From: an uncultured Methanobrevibacter sp.
GTDB taxonomy: Archaea; Methanobacteriota; Methanobacteria; Methanobacteriales; Methanobacteriaceae
Assembly (NCBI GenBank): GCA_904501935.1
Contig: CAJGDA010000077.1
Location: forward strand, 1-7,139
Reading direction: 5' to 3'
Length of the DNA: 7,139 bases
In this document: in pieces, positions 1 through 5,511 of the stretch
Position numbering within the stretch: position 1 is the first letter of the stretch
Layout of the letters: each line of letters begins with the position of its first letter
Made by a program: the position numbers and the translations under genes
The notes under the pieces: model-generated
What the model was told of the DNA's origin: nothing
The model's database searches: none
The model's input: the letters and a program-made list of their open reading frames with translations, nothing else

Positions 1-2
1 TC

Positions 3-8
3 AAAAAA
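3..8 (-). terminator. Oligo-T terminator after tRNA-Cys
   Basis: On the minus strand the DNA just after tRNA-Cys is T-rich and ends in a run of six T. No hairpin precedes it. This is the usual form of an archaeal intrinsic terminator and probably marks the 3' end of the tRNA transcript, or of the whole cysteine block if it is read through. Confidence 0.55.
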
Positions 9-21
9 TAGTAATTATAAA

Positions 22-93
22 AGGCAAGTGAGGGATTTGAACCCCCGTATTATGGTCTGCAGCCACACACCTAAGCCACTCGGTAAACTTGCC
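22..93 (-). tRNA. tRNA-Cys (anticodon GCA)
   Basis: Read on the minus strand, the sequence folds as a full cloverleaf. It has a perfect 7-bp acceptor stem (GGCAAGT with ACTTGCC), a 3-bp D stem (ACC/GGT), a 5-bp anticodon stem (TGTGG/CCATA, one G-U pair), the 7-nt loop CTGCAGA with anticodon GCA, a 4-nt variable loop, and a 5-bp GGGGG/CCCCC T stem closing the loop TTCAAAT. The base after the acceptor stem is U, the discriminator typical of tRNA-Cys and a known identity element, which supports the assignment. CCA is not encoded, so it must be added after transcription. The gene lies 73 bp downstream of the cysE-linked regulator on the same strand, next to two cysteine biosynthesis genes. Whether it is read through from them or has its own promoter cannot be settled here. 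Confidence 0.96.
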
Positions 94-133
94 ACTTAAA
101 ATTAAAGTATAATAAAATATTGGTTATTGATAG

Positions 134-147
134 TTTAAATACTTTAC
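134..147 (-). promoter_or_regulatory. Possible TATA box/BRE for tRNA-Cys
   Basis: The minus strand carries TATTTAAA at 141-134, preceded by the purine-rich GTAAAG, a fair match to an archaeal BRE plus TATA box. Transcription would start near 110, leaving a short leader for RNase P to remove. Other AT-rich boxes (for example TTTTATAG at 154-147) are nearby, and the region is so A+T-rich that the assignment is weak. Confidence 0.35.
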
Positions 148-166
148 TATAAAATCCAATATTTTC

Positions 167-541
167 TTAATTTACTTCAGAACCTAAACAAGATTGACAG
201 TCATCACCCAACTGAGATTTATCAATTTTAAGTTGCTCTAGCACATCAGATACTTCAACATTATTGCAGATTTGACATGTTCTTGAGATTAAATCTGCTT
301 TAGTTGCTTCACCCTCAGATAACTCGCGAGCAAAGTCTTTAATCATTTCACGAACACCCTCGTTGAGTTTAATTCCACTACCACGTTTATCAGTAATATA
401 CTGAGAAACAGCAGGTTGAGTGATATCCATAAGTTCAGAAACATCTTTTTGTTTCATACCTAAATTTAATAGCTCTTTTGCTAATTCTGACCTAATAGCA
501 GGTATTACATACCAAACTACGATTTCACAAGGCGGTTTCAT
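167..541 (-). CDS. Archaeal HTH (XRE-like) transcriptional regulator with two CxxC pairs
   Basis: This is a 124-aa DNA-binding protein. Residues about 17-60 form a helix-turn-helix, with recognition-helix sequence DITQPAVSQYITDKRG (39-54). The N-terminus MKPPCEIVVWYVIPAIR resembles a family of predicted archaeal regulators (COG2522-like, recognised from memory). The C-terminal part carries CQIC (89-92) and CQSC (115-118), with a further cysteine at 5; two CxxC pairs about 23 residues apart could bind a metal or iron-sulfur cluster, or act as thiol switches. The start at 541 is preferred over an in-frame ATG at 589 because GGTGAT (551-546) sits just upstream of 541, only 1 nt separates it from the cysE stop, and the protein then starts at the family-like MKPP. 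The gene is almost certainly co-transcribed with cysE. Regulation of cysteine or sulfur genes is inferred from that context; no effector can be read from the sequence. Confidence 0.85.
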   Translation of the reverse strand: MKPPCEIVVWYVIPAIRSELAKELLNLGMKQKDVSELMDITQPAVSQYITDKRGSGIKLNEGVREMIKDFARELSEGEATKADLISRTCQICNNVEVSDVLEQLKIDKSQLGDDCQSCLGSEVN

Positions 542-542
542 A

Positions 543-1256
543 TTAATCACCATTCTCTTTAAATAAGTCTCCAAATTCAGCTTTATCATCGATTTTTCCT
601 TCAGTTAAACAAATTCCATTTTTATCTAGTAAAATTTGAATAAGCTTCTCATTTTCCTCGATTTGTTTTTCTAGAGATCTTATTGCTGCTGCAACAGGGT
701 CAGGTAGTTTACTGTGCTCCAAATCAACAACATGACTTTGATTTTTGCATTTTACAATCCTACCTGGAACACCAACACAAGTTGATTCTGGAGGAACATC
801 CTTTAGCACGACGGCACCAGTACCTATTTTAGCATATTCACCAATGGTAATGTTACCCATTACTTTAGCGCCAGCGCCAATAGTAACTCCTCTCTCGATA
901 GTAGGGTGTCTTTTGCCTTTACTGGTTGTAGTCCCCCCAAGCACAACACCCTGATAAATCAATACATCATCTCCAACAATTGTTGTTTCACCAACAACAA
1001 TTCCCATTCCATGATCTATAAAAACATTTTTACCAAACTGTGCTCCGGGGTGGATTTCAATTCCTGTGAGAAAACGAGAGATGGTTGATAGAATACGAGC
1101 TAACAACTTTAATGAATGATTCCAGAACCAATGACTGATTCTATGGAACAATAATGCATAAAACCCTGGATAACAAAGAAATATTTCTATTGATGAACGC
1201 ATCGCAGGGTCTTTTTCTTTAAAAGTGTTAATCTCACTTTTCAAACCATCAAACAT
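543..1256 (-). CDS. cysE: Serine O-acetyltransferase
   Basis: Transfers acetyl from acetyl-CoA to L-serine, giving O-acetylserine, the substrate of the CysK encoded just upstream; cytosolic. The 237-aa protein is of the short type, lacking much of the N-terminal helical region of the E. coli enzyme (about 273 aa). Residues 1-60 hold the family's KDPA (15-18) and FHRISHWFW (37-45) segments. A left-handed beta-helix of hexapeptide repeats follows, with GIEIHPGA (65-72), FIDHG (79-83, His82 aligning with the catalytic histidine), VVGET (87-91), YQGVVLGGT (101-109) and KRHPT (115-119). The helix ends in GVPGRIV, followed by a polar helical tail ending FKENGD. That tail lacks the terminal isoleucine by which bacterial CysE docks into CysK. 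SD GGAGAT (1267-1262) lies 5 nt before the ATG. The bacterial look of the protein suggests ancient transfer (inference). Confidence 0.95.
   Translation of the reverse strand: MFDGLKSEINTFKEKDPAMRSSIEIFLCYPGFYALLFHRISHWFWNHSLKLLARILSTISRFLTGIEIHPGAQFGKNVFIDHGMGIVVGETTIVGDDVLIYQGVVLGGTTTSKGKRHPTIERGVTIGAGAKVMGNITIGEYAKIGTGAVVLKDVPPESTCVGVPGRIVKCKNQSHVVDLEHSKLPDPVAAAIRSLEKQIEENEKLIQILLDKNGICLTEGKIDDKAEFGDLFKENGD
546..551 (-). promoter_or_regulatory. Ribosome binding site that fixes the regulator start
   Basis: GGTGAT on the minus strand lies 4 nt before the ATG at 541, inside the last codons of cysE. It matches the archaeal anti-SD complement and decides between the ATG at 541 and the longer in-frame start at 589. 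It also suggests translation coupled to cysE. Confidence 0.75.
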
Positions 1257-1271
1257 TAAAAATCTCCAAAG

Positions 1272-1310
1272 TATTTACACTATAATATAATATAACATAT
1301 AGTATAAATA
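1272..1310 (-). promoter_or_regulatory. cysE upstream region: TATA box inside a 13-bp inverted repeat
   Basis: The 61-bp gap between cysK and cysE holds the arms TATTTACACTATA (1272-1284) and TATAGTATAAATA (1298-1310). They are inverted repeats matching at 12 of 13 positions, with a 13-nt spacer. The right arm, read on the minus strand, includes TTTATACTA, a plausible TATA box that would start transcription near 1280, about 24 nt before the ATG and upstream of the SD. ATATAACAT (1290-1298) inside this block also occurs in front of cysK. No T-tract follows the cysK stop, so read-through from cysK is also likely. A+T richness makes chance symmetry possible. Confidence 0.5.
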
Positions 1311-1317
1311 ATTTATC

Positions 1318-2265
1318 TTATTCAAATAACCAGTCTACAGAGAGATATCTTTCACCATTATCAGGTAAGATTGCTATTATTCTTTTACCTTTATTTTCTT
1401 CTCTTTTAGCTAATTCCAAAGCAGCAAAAGTAGCTGCACCAGAAGATATGCCTGTAAATATACCTTCAGTTTTAGCAAGGCTCAATAAAGTTTTTCCTGC
1501 ATCTTCACTTGCAACAGGAATAATCTCATCAATAACATCAGCATCATAAATTGAAGGGACAAATCCTGCACCGATACCTTGGATTTTATGAGGTCCTTTT
1601 TCACCTTTTCCAAGTGTCTGTGATTCTTTTGGCTCGACAACAACTACTTTAACATCAGGAAGAACTTCTTTTAAACCTTTAGCAATTCCAGTAGCTGTTC
1701 CACCTGTTCCTGCTGCGGATACAACAAAATCAACATTACCATCTGTGTCTCTTAAAATTTCTTGAGCAGTAGTTTCTTTATGAATCTTTACATTTGCAGG
1801 GTTGTCAAATTGACCTAATATGATGGAATCAGGAGTTTCCTCATTTAATTCATTCGCTTTTGCAATTGCTCCACCCATTCCATCTGCACCTGGAGTCAAG
1901 ACAAGTTCAGCACCTAAAACACTTAAGAATTTCCTTCTTTCAACAGACATGGTTTCAGGCATGGTCAATATTAATTTATAGCCTTTGGCTGCTGCTGCAA
2001 ACGCAAGACCGATACCTGTGTTACCGCTTGTCGGTTCTATAATTGTAGCGCCCGGCTTGAGCAGTCCCTTTTCTTCTGCATCTTCAATCATTGCAACTGC
2101 AATACGGTCCTTGACACTACCTGTTGGGTTGAATGATTCTATCTTTACGTCAACTTCAGCTTCTAAGTCTTTAGTTAAATTGTTTAATCTTACAATTGGA
2201 GTATTTCCGATAGCATCAGTTATGCTGTCTAAAACTCCTCTTTTCAATTCTGGAATATTTGCCAT
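1318..2265 (-). CDS. cysK: Cysteine synthase (O-acetylserine sulfhydrylase)
   Basis: PLP enzyme making L-cysteine from O-acetylserine and sulfide in the cytosol. At 315 aa it has the normal CysK length. Visible motifs in order are GNTPIVRLN (20-28), NPTGSVKDR (46-54) with Lys52 as the PLP Schiff-base lysine, EPTSGNTG (77-84) for the substrate carboxylate, the phosphate loop AAGTGGT (184-190), KIQGIGAGF (227-235), GISSGA (272-277) whose serine contacts the pyridine nitrogen, and the C-terminal PDNGERYLS. No N-terminal haem domain and no C-terminal CBS domain are present, which argues against cystathionine beta-synthase. CysM or an O-phosphoserine sulfhydrylase are the main alternatives, but cysE next door supports O-acetylserine as substrate. 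SD AGGAGA (2278-2273) lies 7 nt before the ATG. The gene has a strong promoter with repeated operator-like sites upstream. Confidence 0.95.
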   Translation of the reverse strand: MANIPELKRGVLDSITDAIGNTPIVRLNNLTKDLEAEVDVKIESFNPTGSVKDRIAVAMIEDAEEKGLLKPGATIIEPTSGNTGIGLAFAAAAKGYKLILTMPETMSVERRKFLSVLGAELVLTPGADGMGGAIAKANELNEETPDSIILGQFDNPANVKIHKETTAQEILRDTDGNVDFVVSAAGTGGTATGIAKGLKEVLPDVKVVVVEPKESQTLGKGEKGPHKIQGIGAGFVPSIYDADVIDEIIPVASEDAGKTLLSLAKTEGIFTGISSGAATFAALELAKREENKGKRIIAILPDNGERYLSVDWLFE

Positions 2266-2324
2266 ATTTTATTCTCCTATATCATTTTATATGTTTTAAG
2301 GCATATTAAAGGGTTATTTAAAAA

Positions 2325-2369
2325 GTCATATAACATCTGTTAATATAACTATTGTTATATAACACTGTT
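2325..2369 (-). promoter_or_regulatory. Putative operator array in front of cysK (direct repeat with palindromic cores)
   Basis: On the plus strand, GTCATATAACATCTGTT (2325-2341) and GTTATATAACACTGTT (2354-2369) form an imperfect direct repeat with one substitution and one inserted base, 29 bp apart. The core of the second copy, GTTATATAAC (2354-2363), is a perfect 10-bp palindrome; the first copy has it with one mismatch. A third related site, GTTAATATAAC (2339-2349), lies between. The array begins 4 bp past the TATA box on the cysK side, covering the predicted start site and early leader, where an archaeal repressor would block RNA polymerase. The cysE-linked HTH regulator is the natural candidate to bind it, but that is inference. 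Confidence 0.55.
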
Positions 2370-2373
2370 TTAC

Positions 2374-2387
2374 TTTATAAATGTTTT
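2374..2387 (-). promoter_or_regulatory. cysK promoter: BRE and TATA box
   Basis: The minus strand reads AAAACATTTATAAA, close to an ideal methanogen BRE (AAAA) plus TATA box (TTTATAAA). Transcription is predicted near 2350, giving a leader of roughly 85 nt before cysK. A second, weaker box (TTTAAATA, 2322-2315) would give a leader of about 28 nt instead, so the leader length is uncertain. Confidence 0.65.
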
Positions 2388-2396
2388 GGTATGACT

Positions 2397-2402
2397 AAAA
2401 AA
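2397..2402 (-). terminator. Oligo-T terminator after the acyltransferase-3 gene
   Basis: A run of six T on the minus strand lies 17 nt past the stop of the upstream gene, in a T-rich context and without a hairpin. It fits an archaeal intrinsic terminator and separates that gene from the cysK promoter just downstream. Confidence 0.5.
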
Positions 2403-2419
2403 TATATAGATGCTCAAAT

Positions 2420-3460
2420 TTATTGATTGTTAATCATGTCTAAAAGTGGTATTCTATTCATTACATAGATAATACCATAACAAATAATTAAAACAATAAT
2501 GCTGATCAATAATATTTTTAAAAAGATAAAACTGGTCAAGTTTATCGGCATTAAGAATATAAAGTTAACTACCAAAACATTTACCAAATAGATTCCATAG
2601 CTTTCAATACTTATTCTAGTTGCAATCTCATTGAATTTAGAATTAATTCTCTCAAAATTAATATTTTTGATTATAATGAATAAACCGATAGCCTCCAAAC
2701 ATGAACCTGGTGTTAAATCACCTAATCGTATAAAAAACAAGGATAGATTATGAGCAAAAAAGGAAAAAACTATAGTGCCAAGGAATGTTATTAAAATCCC
2801 AACAATGACCAATATCAATCCAAAACGTGTACTTTTAAGCAAATCTGATTCTTTTATGGTTAAATAATAACCTAAAACAAAATATCCAATTGCACCTAGG
2901 AAATATCTAAAGTAATCAATAAACATAGTATCAATATTCAAAAATTGGATAACGGTAAGGATTGCCCAAACTAGAAGGAAATATTCAATTTCTCTGATAG
3001 GTGCATTTTGAATCCATCTACTTAAAATAGGAGATAACATGTATAATCCTAAAATCATATACACATACCAGAACTGAACAGTTACAGTTGTTGGATATAG
3101 AAATCCATTAATAATAAACCTAACTAATCCAAAAAGAGTCCAATCATCACCTAATTCCTTTGTGATAACAACTTTAATAATGGAATATATTAATAACCAA
3201 AATATAAACGGAACAACTATTCTCTTAAATCTTTTGGGAATGGTTGATAAGGGTTGTTGTTTTCTTAAAAGAAGAAATCCCGATACCATTATAAAAATAA
3301 CAATTCCGTATCTGAACATTGACATTGCAAAAATGTTTGAATACCATTCTAAAGTAAATAAATTAGAATTAATGAAATTTGATGAAACATGTATTCCTAT
3401 AATTCCAAAAATAGCTAAAAACTTGAGCCAATCAACCCACAACAATCTTTCTGAATACAT
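2420..3460 (-). CDS. Acyltransferase family 3 (OafA/YrhL-like) integral membrane protein
   Basis: A 346-aa polytopic membrane protein with about ten hydrophobic segments, roughly at 10-28, 44-65, 81-100, 126-147, 155-176, 183-205, 212-238, 240-264, 288-309 and 312-338. The N-terminal VDWLKFLAIFGIIGIH fits the acyltransferase-3 signature, in which the histidine (His24) near the end of the first helix is thought to be catalytic; the position often held by arginine is Lys13 here. GFLLLRK (61-67) follows the second helix. Such enzymes move acyl groups, often acetyl, across or at the membrane onto surface polysaccharides or lipids, so cell-surface glycan modification is plausible. The acceptor is unknown. 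There is no extra C-terminal SGNH domain. The start is supported by AGGAAA (3470-3465) and a strong promoter. No functional tie to the flanking nth or cysK is evident. Confidence 0.85.
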   Translation of the reverse strand: MYSERLLWVDWLKFLAIFGIIGIHVSSNFINSNLFTLEWYSNIFAMSMFRYGIVIFIMVSGFLLLRKQQPLSTIPKRFKRIVVPFIFWLLIYSIIKVVITKELGDDWTLFGLVRFIINGFLYPTTVTVQFWYVYMILGLYMLSPILSRWIQNAPIREIEYFLLVWAILTVIQFLNIDTMFIDYFRYFLGAIGYFVLGYYLTIKESDLLKSTRFGLILVIVGILITFLGTIVFSFFAHNLSLFFIRLGDLTPGSCLEAIGLFIIIKNINFERINSKFNEIATRISIESYGIYLVNVLVVNFIFLMPINLTSFIFLKILLISIIVLIICYGIIYVMNRIPLLDMINNQ

Positions 3461-3493
3461 AATATTTCCTTAAAAATAATATGGTTATAACAA

Positions 3494-3507
3494 TTTATAT
3501 ATTTTTT
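3494..3507 (-). promoter_or_regulatory. Promoter of the acyltransferase-3 gene
   Basis: The minus strand has an A-rich BRE (AAAAAA, 3507-3502) directly followed by TATATAAA (3501-3494), a near-perfect archaeal promoter. Transcription would start near 3471, just upstream of the SD, giving a leader of about 10 nt. The palindrome GTTATAAC (3484-3491) lies between the TATA box and the predicted start. Confidence 0.7.
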
Positions 3508-3521
3508 GAACCATGATTGAT

Positions 3522-4151
3522 TTAAATATTTTCTTTAAAATAGTCGCAAATATCAGTGCAAGGGCATATTTCACATTGAGGTGATATCGGCTTGCAAATA
3601 TTTTGACCGAATTGCACCATCAAATCATTTAATTTTATCCACAACTCTTCAGGAGCAATTTTACACAATTCCATTTCAGTTGCTTCAGGATCTTTTGTAT
3701 TCACTAAACCTAAACGATTGGAAATTCTGTGAACATGTGTATCTACAGGAATTGCAGGAAGCTCAAAAGCAAAAACCATTACACAATTGGCTGTTTTTCT
3801 ACCAACACCCGGGAGCTTAATCATTTCCTCAACAGTATCCGGAACTTCTCCTCCATATTGGTCAATCAAAATTCTTGAAACATCTTGGATTCTAGCAGCT
3901 TTAACATTATAAAAGCCTGCTGGCTTGATTAGCTTTTTAACATCATCAATTGGAGCATCAACAACCGCATAAATATCAGGATATTTATCAAATAAGTTAT
4001 TTGTAGCTTGATCGGTATTCTCATCCCTTGTTCTTTGGGATAAAATAGTCCTAATCAATACTTTATATGGGTCGTGGTCTAAAAATGTCCTAATAGTAAA
4101 AACACTTTCCAACTCTTCAATTAATTTAATTACTCGTTCTTCCTTATTCAT
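3522..4151 (-). CDS. nth: Endonuclease III (DNA glycosylase/AP lyase)
   Basis: Removes oxidised pyrimidines from DNA and cleaves at the resulting abasic site. The 209 aa match the length of E. coli Nth (211). Visible features are the LSQRT segment (37-41), the helix-hairpin-helix LPGVGRKTA (113-121) with catalytic Lys119, VDTHVHR (136-142) with catalytic Asp137, and a C-terminal 4Fe-4S motif C186-x6-C193-x2-C196-x5-C202. The catalytic Lys marks it as a bifunctional glycosylase/lyase rather than MutY. The ATG overlaps the end of aroA by 8 bp and has an SD, GGAG, inside aroA, so the two genes are probably co-transcribed and translationally coupled, despite unrelated functions. The mid-domain cysteine (Cys198) inside the cluster loop is extra and not a ligand by spacing. 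Confidence 0.95.
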   Translation of the reverse strand: MNKEERVIKLIEELESVFTIRTFLDHDPYKVLIRTILSQRTRDENTDQATNNLFDKYPDIYAVVDAPIDDVKKLIKPAGFYNVKAARIQDVSRILIDQYGGEVPDTVEEMIKLPGVGRKTANCVMVFAFELPAIPVDTHVHRISNRLGLVNTKDPEATEMELCKIAPEELWIKLNDLMVQFGQNICKPISPQCEICPCTDICDYFKENI

Positions 4152-5466
4152 TTTTTAACTCCAATTCAAATCCGAGTTCTGCCATGCTTTCAATGAAATT
4201 CGGGAATGATACATCGAAGACTTCGCCATTTGTAATTTCAATGTCATGCTTTAAGCCTATTAAACTGAATGCCATTGCTAAACGGTGATCTCCATGTGAA
4301 TCAACTTCACCTGATGTGATTCCTCCAGTTATACTCATCCCATCCTCTCTTTCAACTAATTTACATCCTAACTTTTCCAATTCTCTGCAGGTAGTGTCAA
4401 TCCTGTCTGTTTCCTTAACTCTTGCATGAGCAACACCAGTAATATTTGTTGTTCCTTCCGCCATTGCAGCAAGAACGGCAACAGTGATAAGCAAATCCGG
4501 TGCATTTGACAAGTCAATATCAATAGCTTTTAGTTTTCCTTCAGATGCGATTTCAACATAATCTTCGCCACAGATAATTGTTGCGCCCATAGCTTGAAGA
4601 ATATCTAAAATATACTTATCTCCTTGCTTAGAAGTTCTAAACAAATTCTTAATAATAGCCTTTCCACCATTGATGGCAATCAACGCCAATAAATATGATG
4701 CTGATGAGTAGTCTCCTTCAACAGTATAATCACAGGCAACATAATCCTGTTTTCTCACTATAAATTCATCAATTCTGCAACTTTGATGCTCTTTATTACA
4801 ATCATCATGCTTAAGGTAATACCCTTTTAATGCTTTAACTCCAAATTTCCTCATAATATCCAAAGTCATATTGACATATGGCTTTGACTTGAATTCCGGC
4901 AAAACATATAATGTGACTCCACTTTTAGACAACGGCGAAGATATTAGAATTGATGAAATGAACTGTGAACTGACATTACCATAAATATTGGTCTGCCCAC
5001 CAAAATAACCTGGCCTAATCAGTATCGGTGCCTTATCATTATCCTTCAATGATATTGTTTCAACCCCTAAAGGCTGCAATGCACCCATCAACAATCCCAT
5101 AGGTCTGGTTTGCAGTGAATCATCACCAGTCAAAGTAACTTCGTTATCACTTAATGCAGCAACTGATGTCATTAATCTTAAAGTAGTTCCTGAATTAGCC
5201 AAATCTATTGGAGTTTCACTTGAATTGTGTAATTTTCCGCCAGTTCCGACAACTTCCAAATACTCATCAGTTCTATTGATTTTAGCCCCCAATGCTTCAC
5301 ATGCCCTTATGGATGCAAGGGTATCTTCTGAATACAGCATGTCATAAAGTTTTGAAGTGCCTTTTGCAAGTGATGCTAAAATAACCGCCCTGTGAGAATA
5401 GCTTTTAGAAGGCGGCGCTTTTACAACTCCTCCAATTTCTGAAATATCTTTTACTTTAAGAATCAT
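4144..5466 (-). CDS. aroA: 3-phosphoshikimate 1-carboxyvinyltransferase (EPSP synthase)
   Basis: Sixth step of the shikimate pathway: joins phosphoenolpyruvate to shikimate-3-phosphate, leading to chorismate and the aromatic amino acids; cytosolic. The 440 aa fit the family. Signatures in order are PPSKSYSHRA (18-27) with Lys21 and Arg26, NSGTTLR (91-97), GDDSLQTRPM (114-123), SQFISS in the middle, GDYSSASY at the second-domain entry, KETDR (351-355) and GDHRLAMA (392-399). All are intact, so the enzyme should be active. The start at 5466 gives the usual short strand before the PPSKS loop. No SD is visible before it; the short AT-rich leader suggests a leaderless or near-leaderless mRNA. nth follows with an 8-bp overlap, and an acetyltransferase gene runs divergently 45 bp away. 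Confidence 0.96.
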   Translation of the reverse strand: MILKVKDISEIGGVVKAPPSKSYSHRAVILASLAKGTSKLYDMLYSEDTLASIRACEALGAKINRTDEYLEVVGTGGKLHNSSETPIDLANSGTTLRLMTSVAALSDNEVTLTGDDSLQTRPMGLLMGALQPLGVETISLKDNDKAPILIRPGYFGGQTNIYGNVSSQFISSILISSPLSKSGVTLYVLPEFKSKPYVNMTLDIMRKFGVKALKGYYLKHDDCNKEHQSCRIDEFIVRKQDYVACDYTVEGDYSSASYLLALIAINGGKAIIKNLFRTSKQGDKYILDILQAMGATIICGEDYVEIASEGKLKAIDIDLSNAPDLLITVAVLAAMAEGTTNITGVAHARVKETDRIDTTCRELEKLGCKLVEREDGMSITGGITSGEVDSHGDHRLAMAFSLIGLKHDIEITNGEVFDVSFPNFIESMAELGFELELKNE

Positions 5467-5511
5467 TTTATCAATAATAATTTTTAGTTAAGATTAATAA
5501 TATATTTAACT
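5467..5511. promoter_or_regulatory. Divergent promoter region between aroA and the acetyltransferase gene
   Basis: This 45-bp gap must serve two divergent genes, and neither start codon has an SD. For aroA, TTAAATATA on the minus strand (5509-5501) would start transcription near 5478, about 12 nt before the ATG. For the plus-strand gene only a weak AT-rich box around 5479-5487 is at the right distance for a leaderless transcript starting at 5512. The two promoters must overlap. Confidence 0.5.

Noticed and set aside
542..589. Upstream 16-codon extension of the HTH regulator starting at an ATG at 589
   Set aside because: It would overlap the end of cysE by 47 bp and has no family-like sequence. 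The ATG at 541 has a GGTGAT site and gives the expected MKPPCEIV start.
745..1088. Open frames on the plus strand opposite cysE
   Set aside because: They are antisense shadows of a strongly conserved coding region, with low-complexity proline/threonine/serine-rich translations and no SD.
1985..2299. 104-codon plus-strand frame opposite the start of cysK
   Set aside because: Its translation mirrors the cysK codons (Ser/Ala/Leu-rich), it has no SD, and it would cover the cysK promoter-proximal region.
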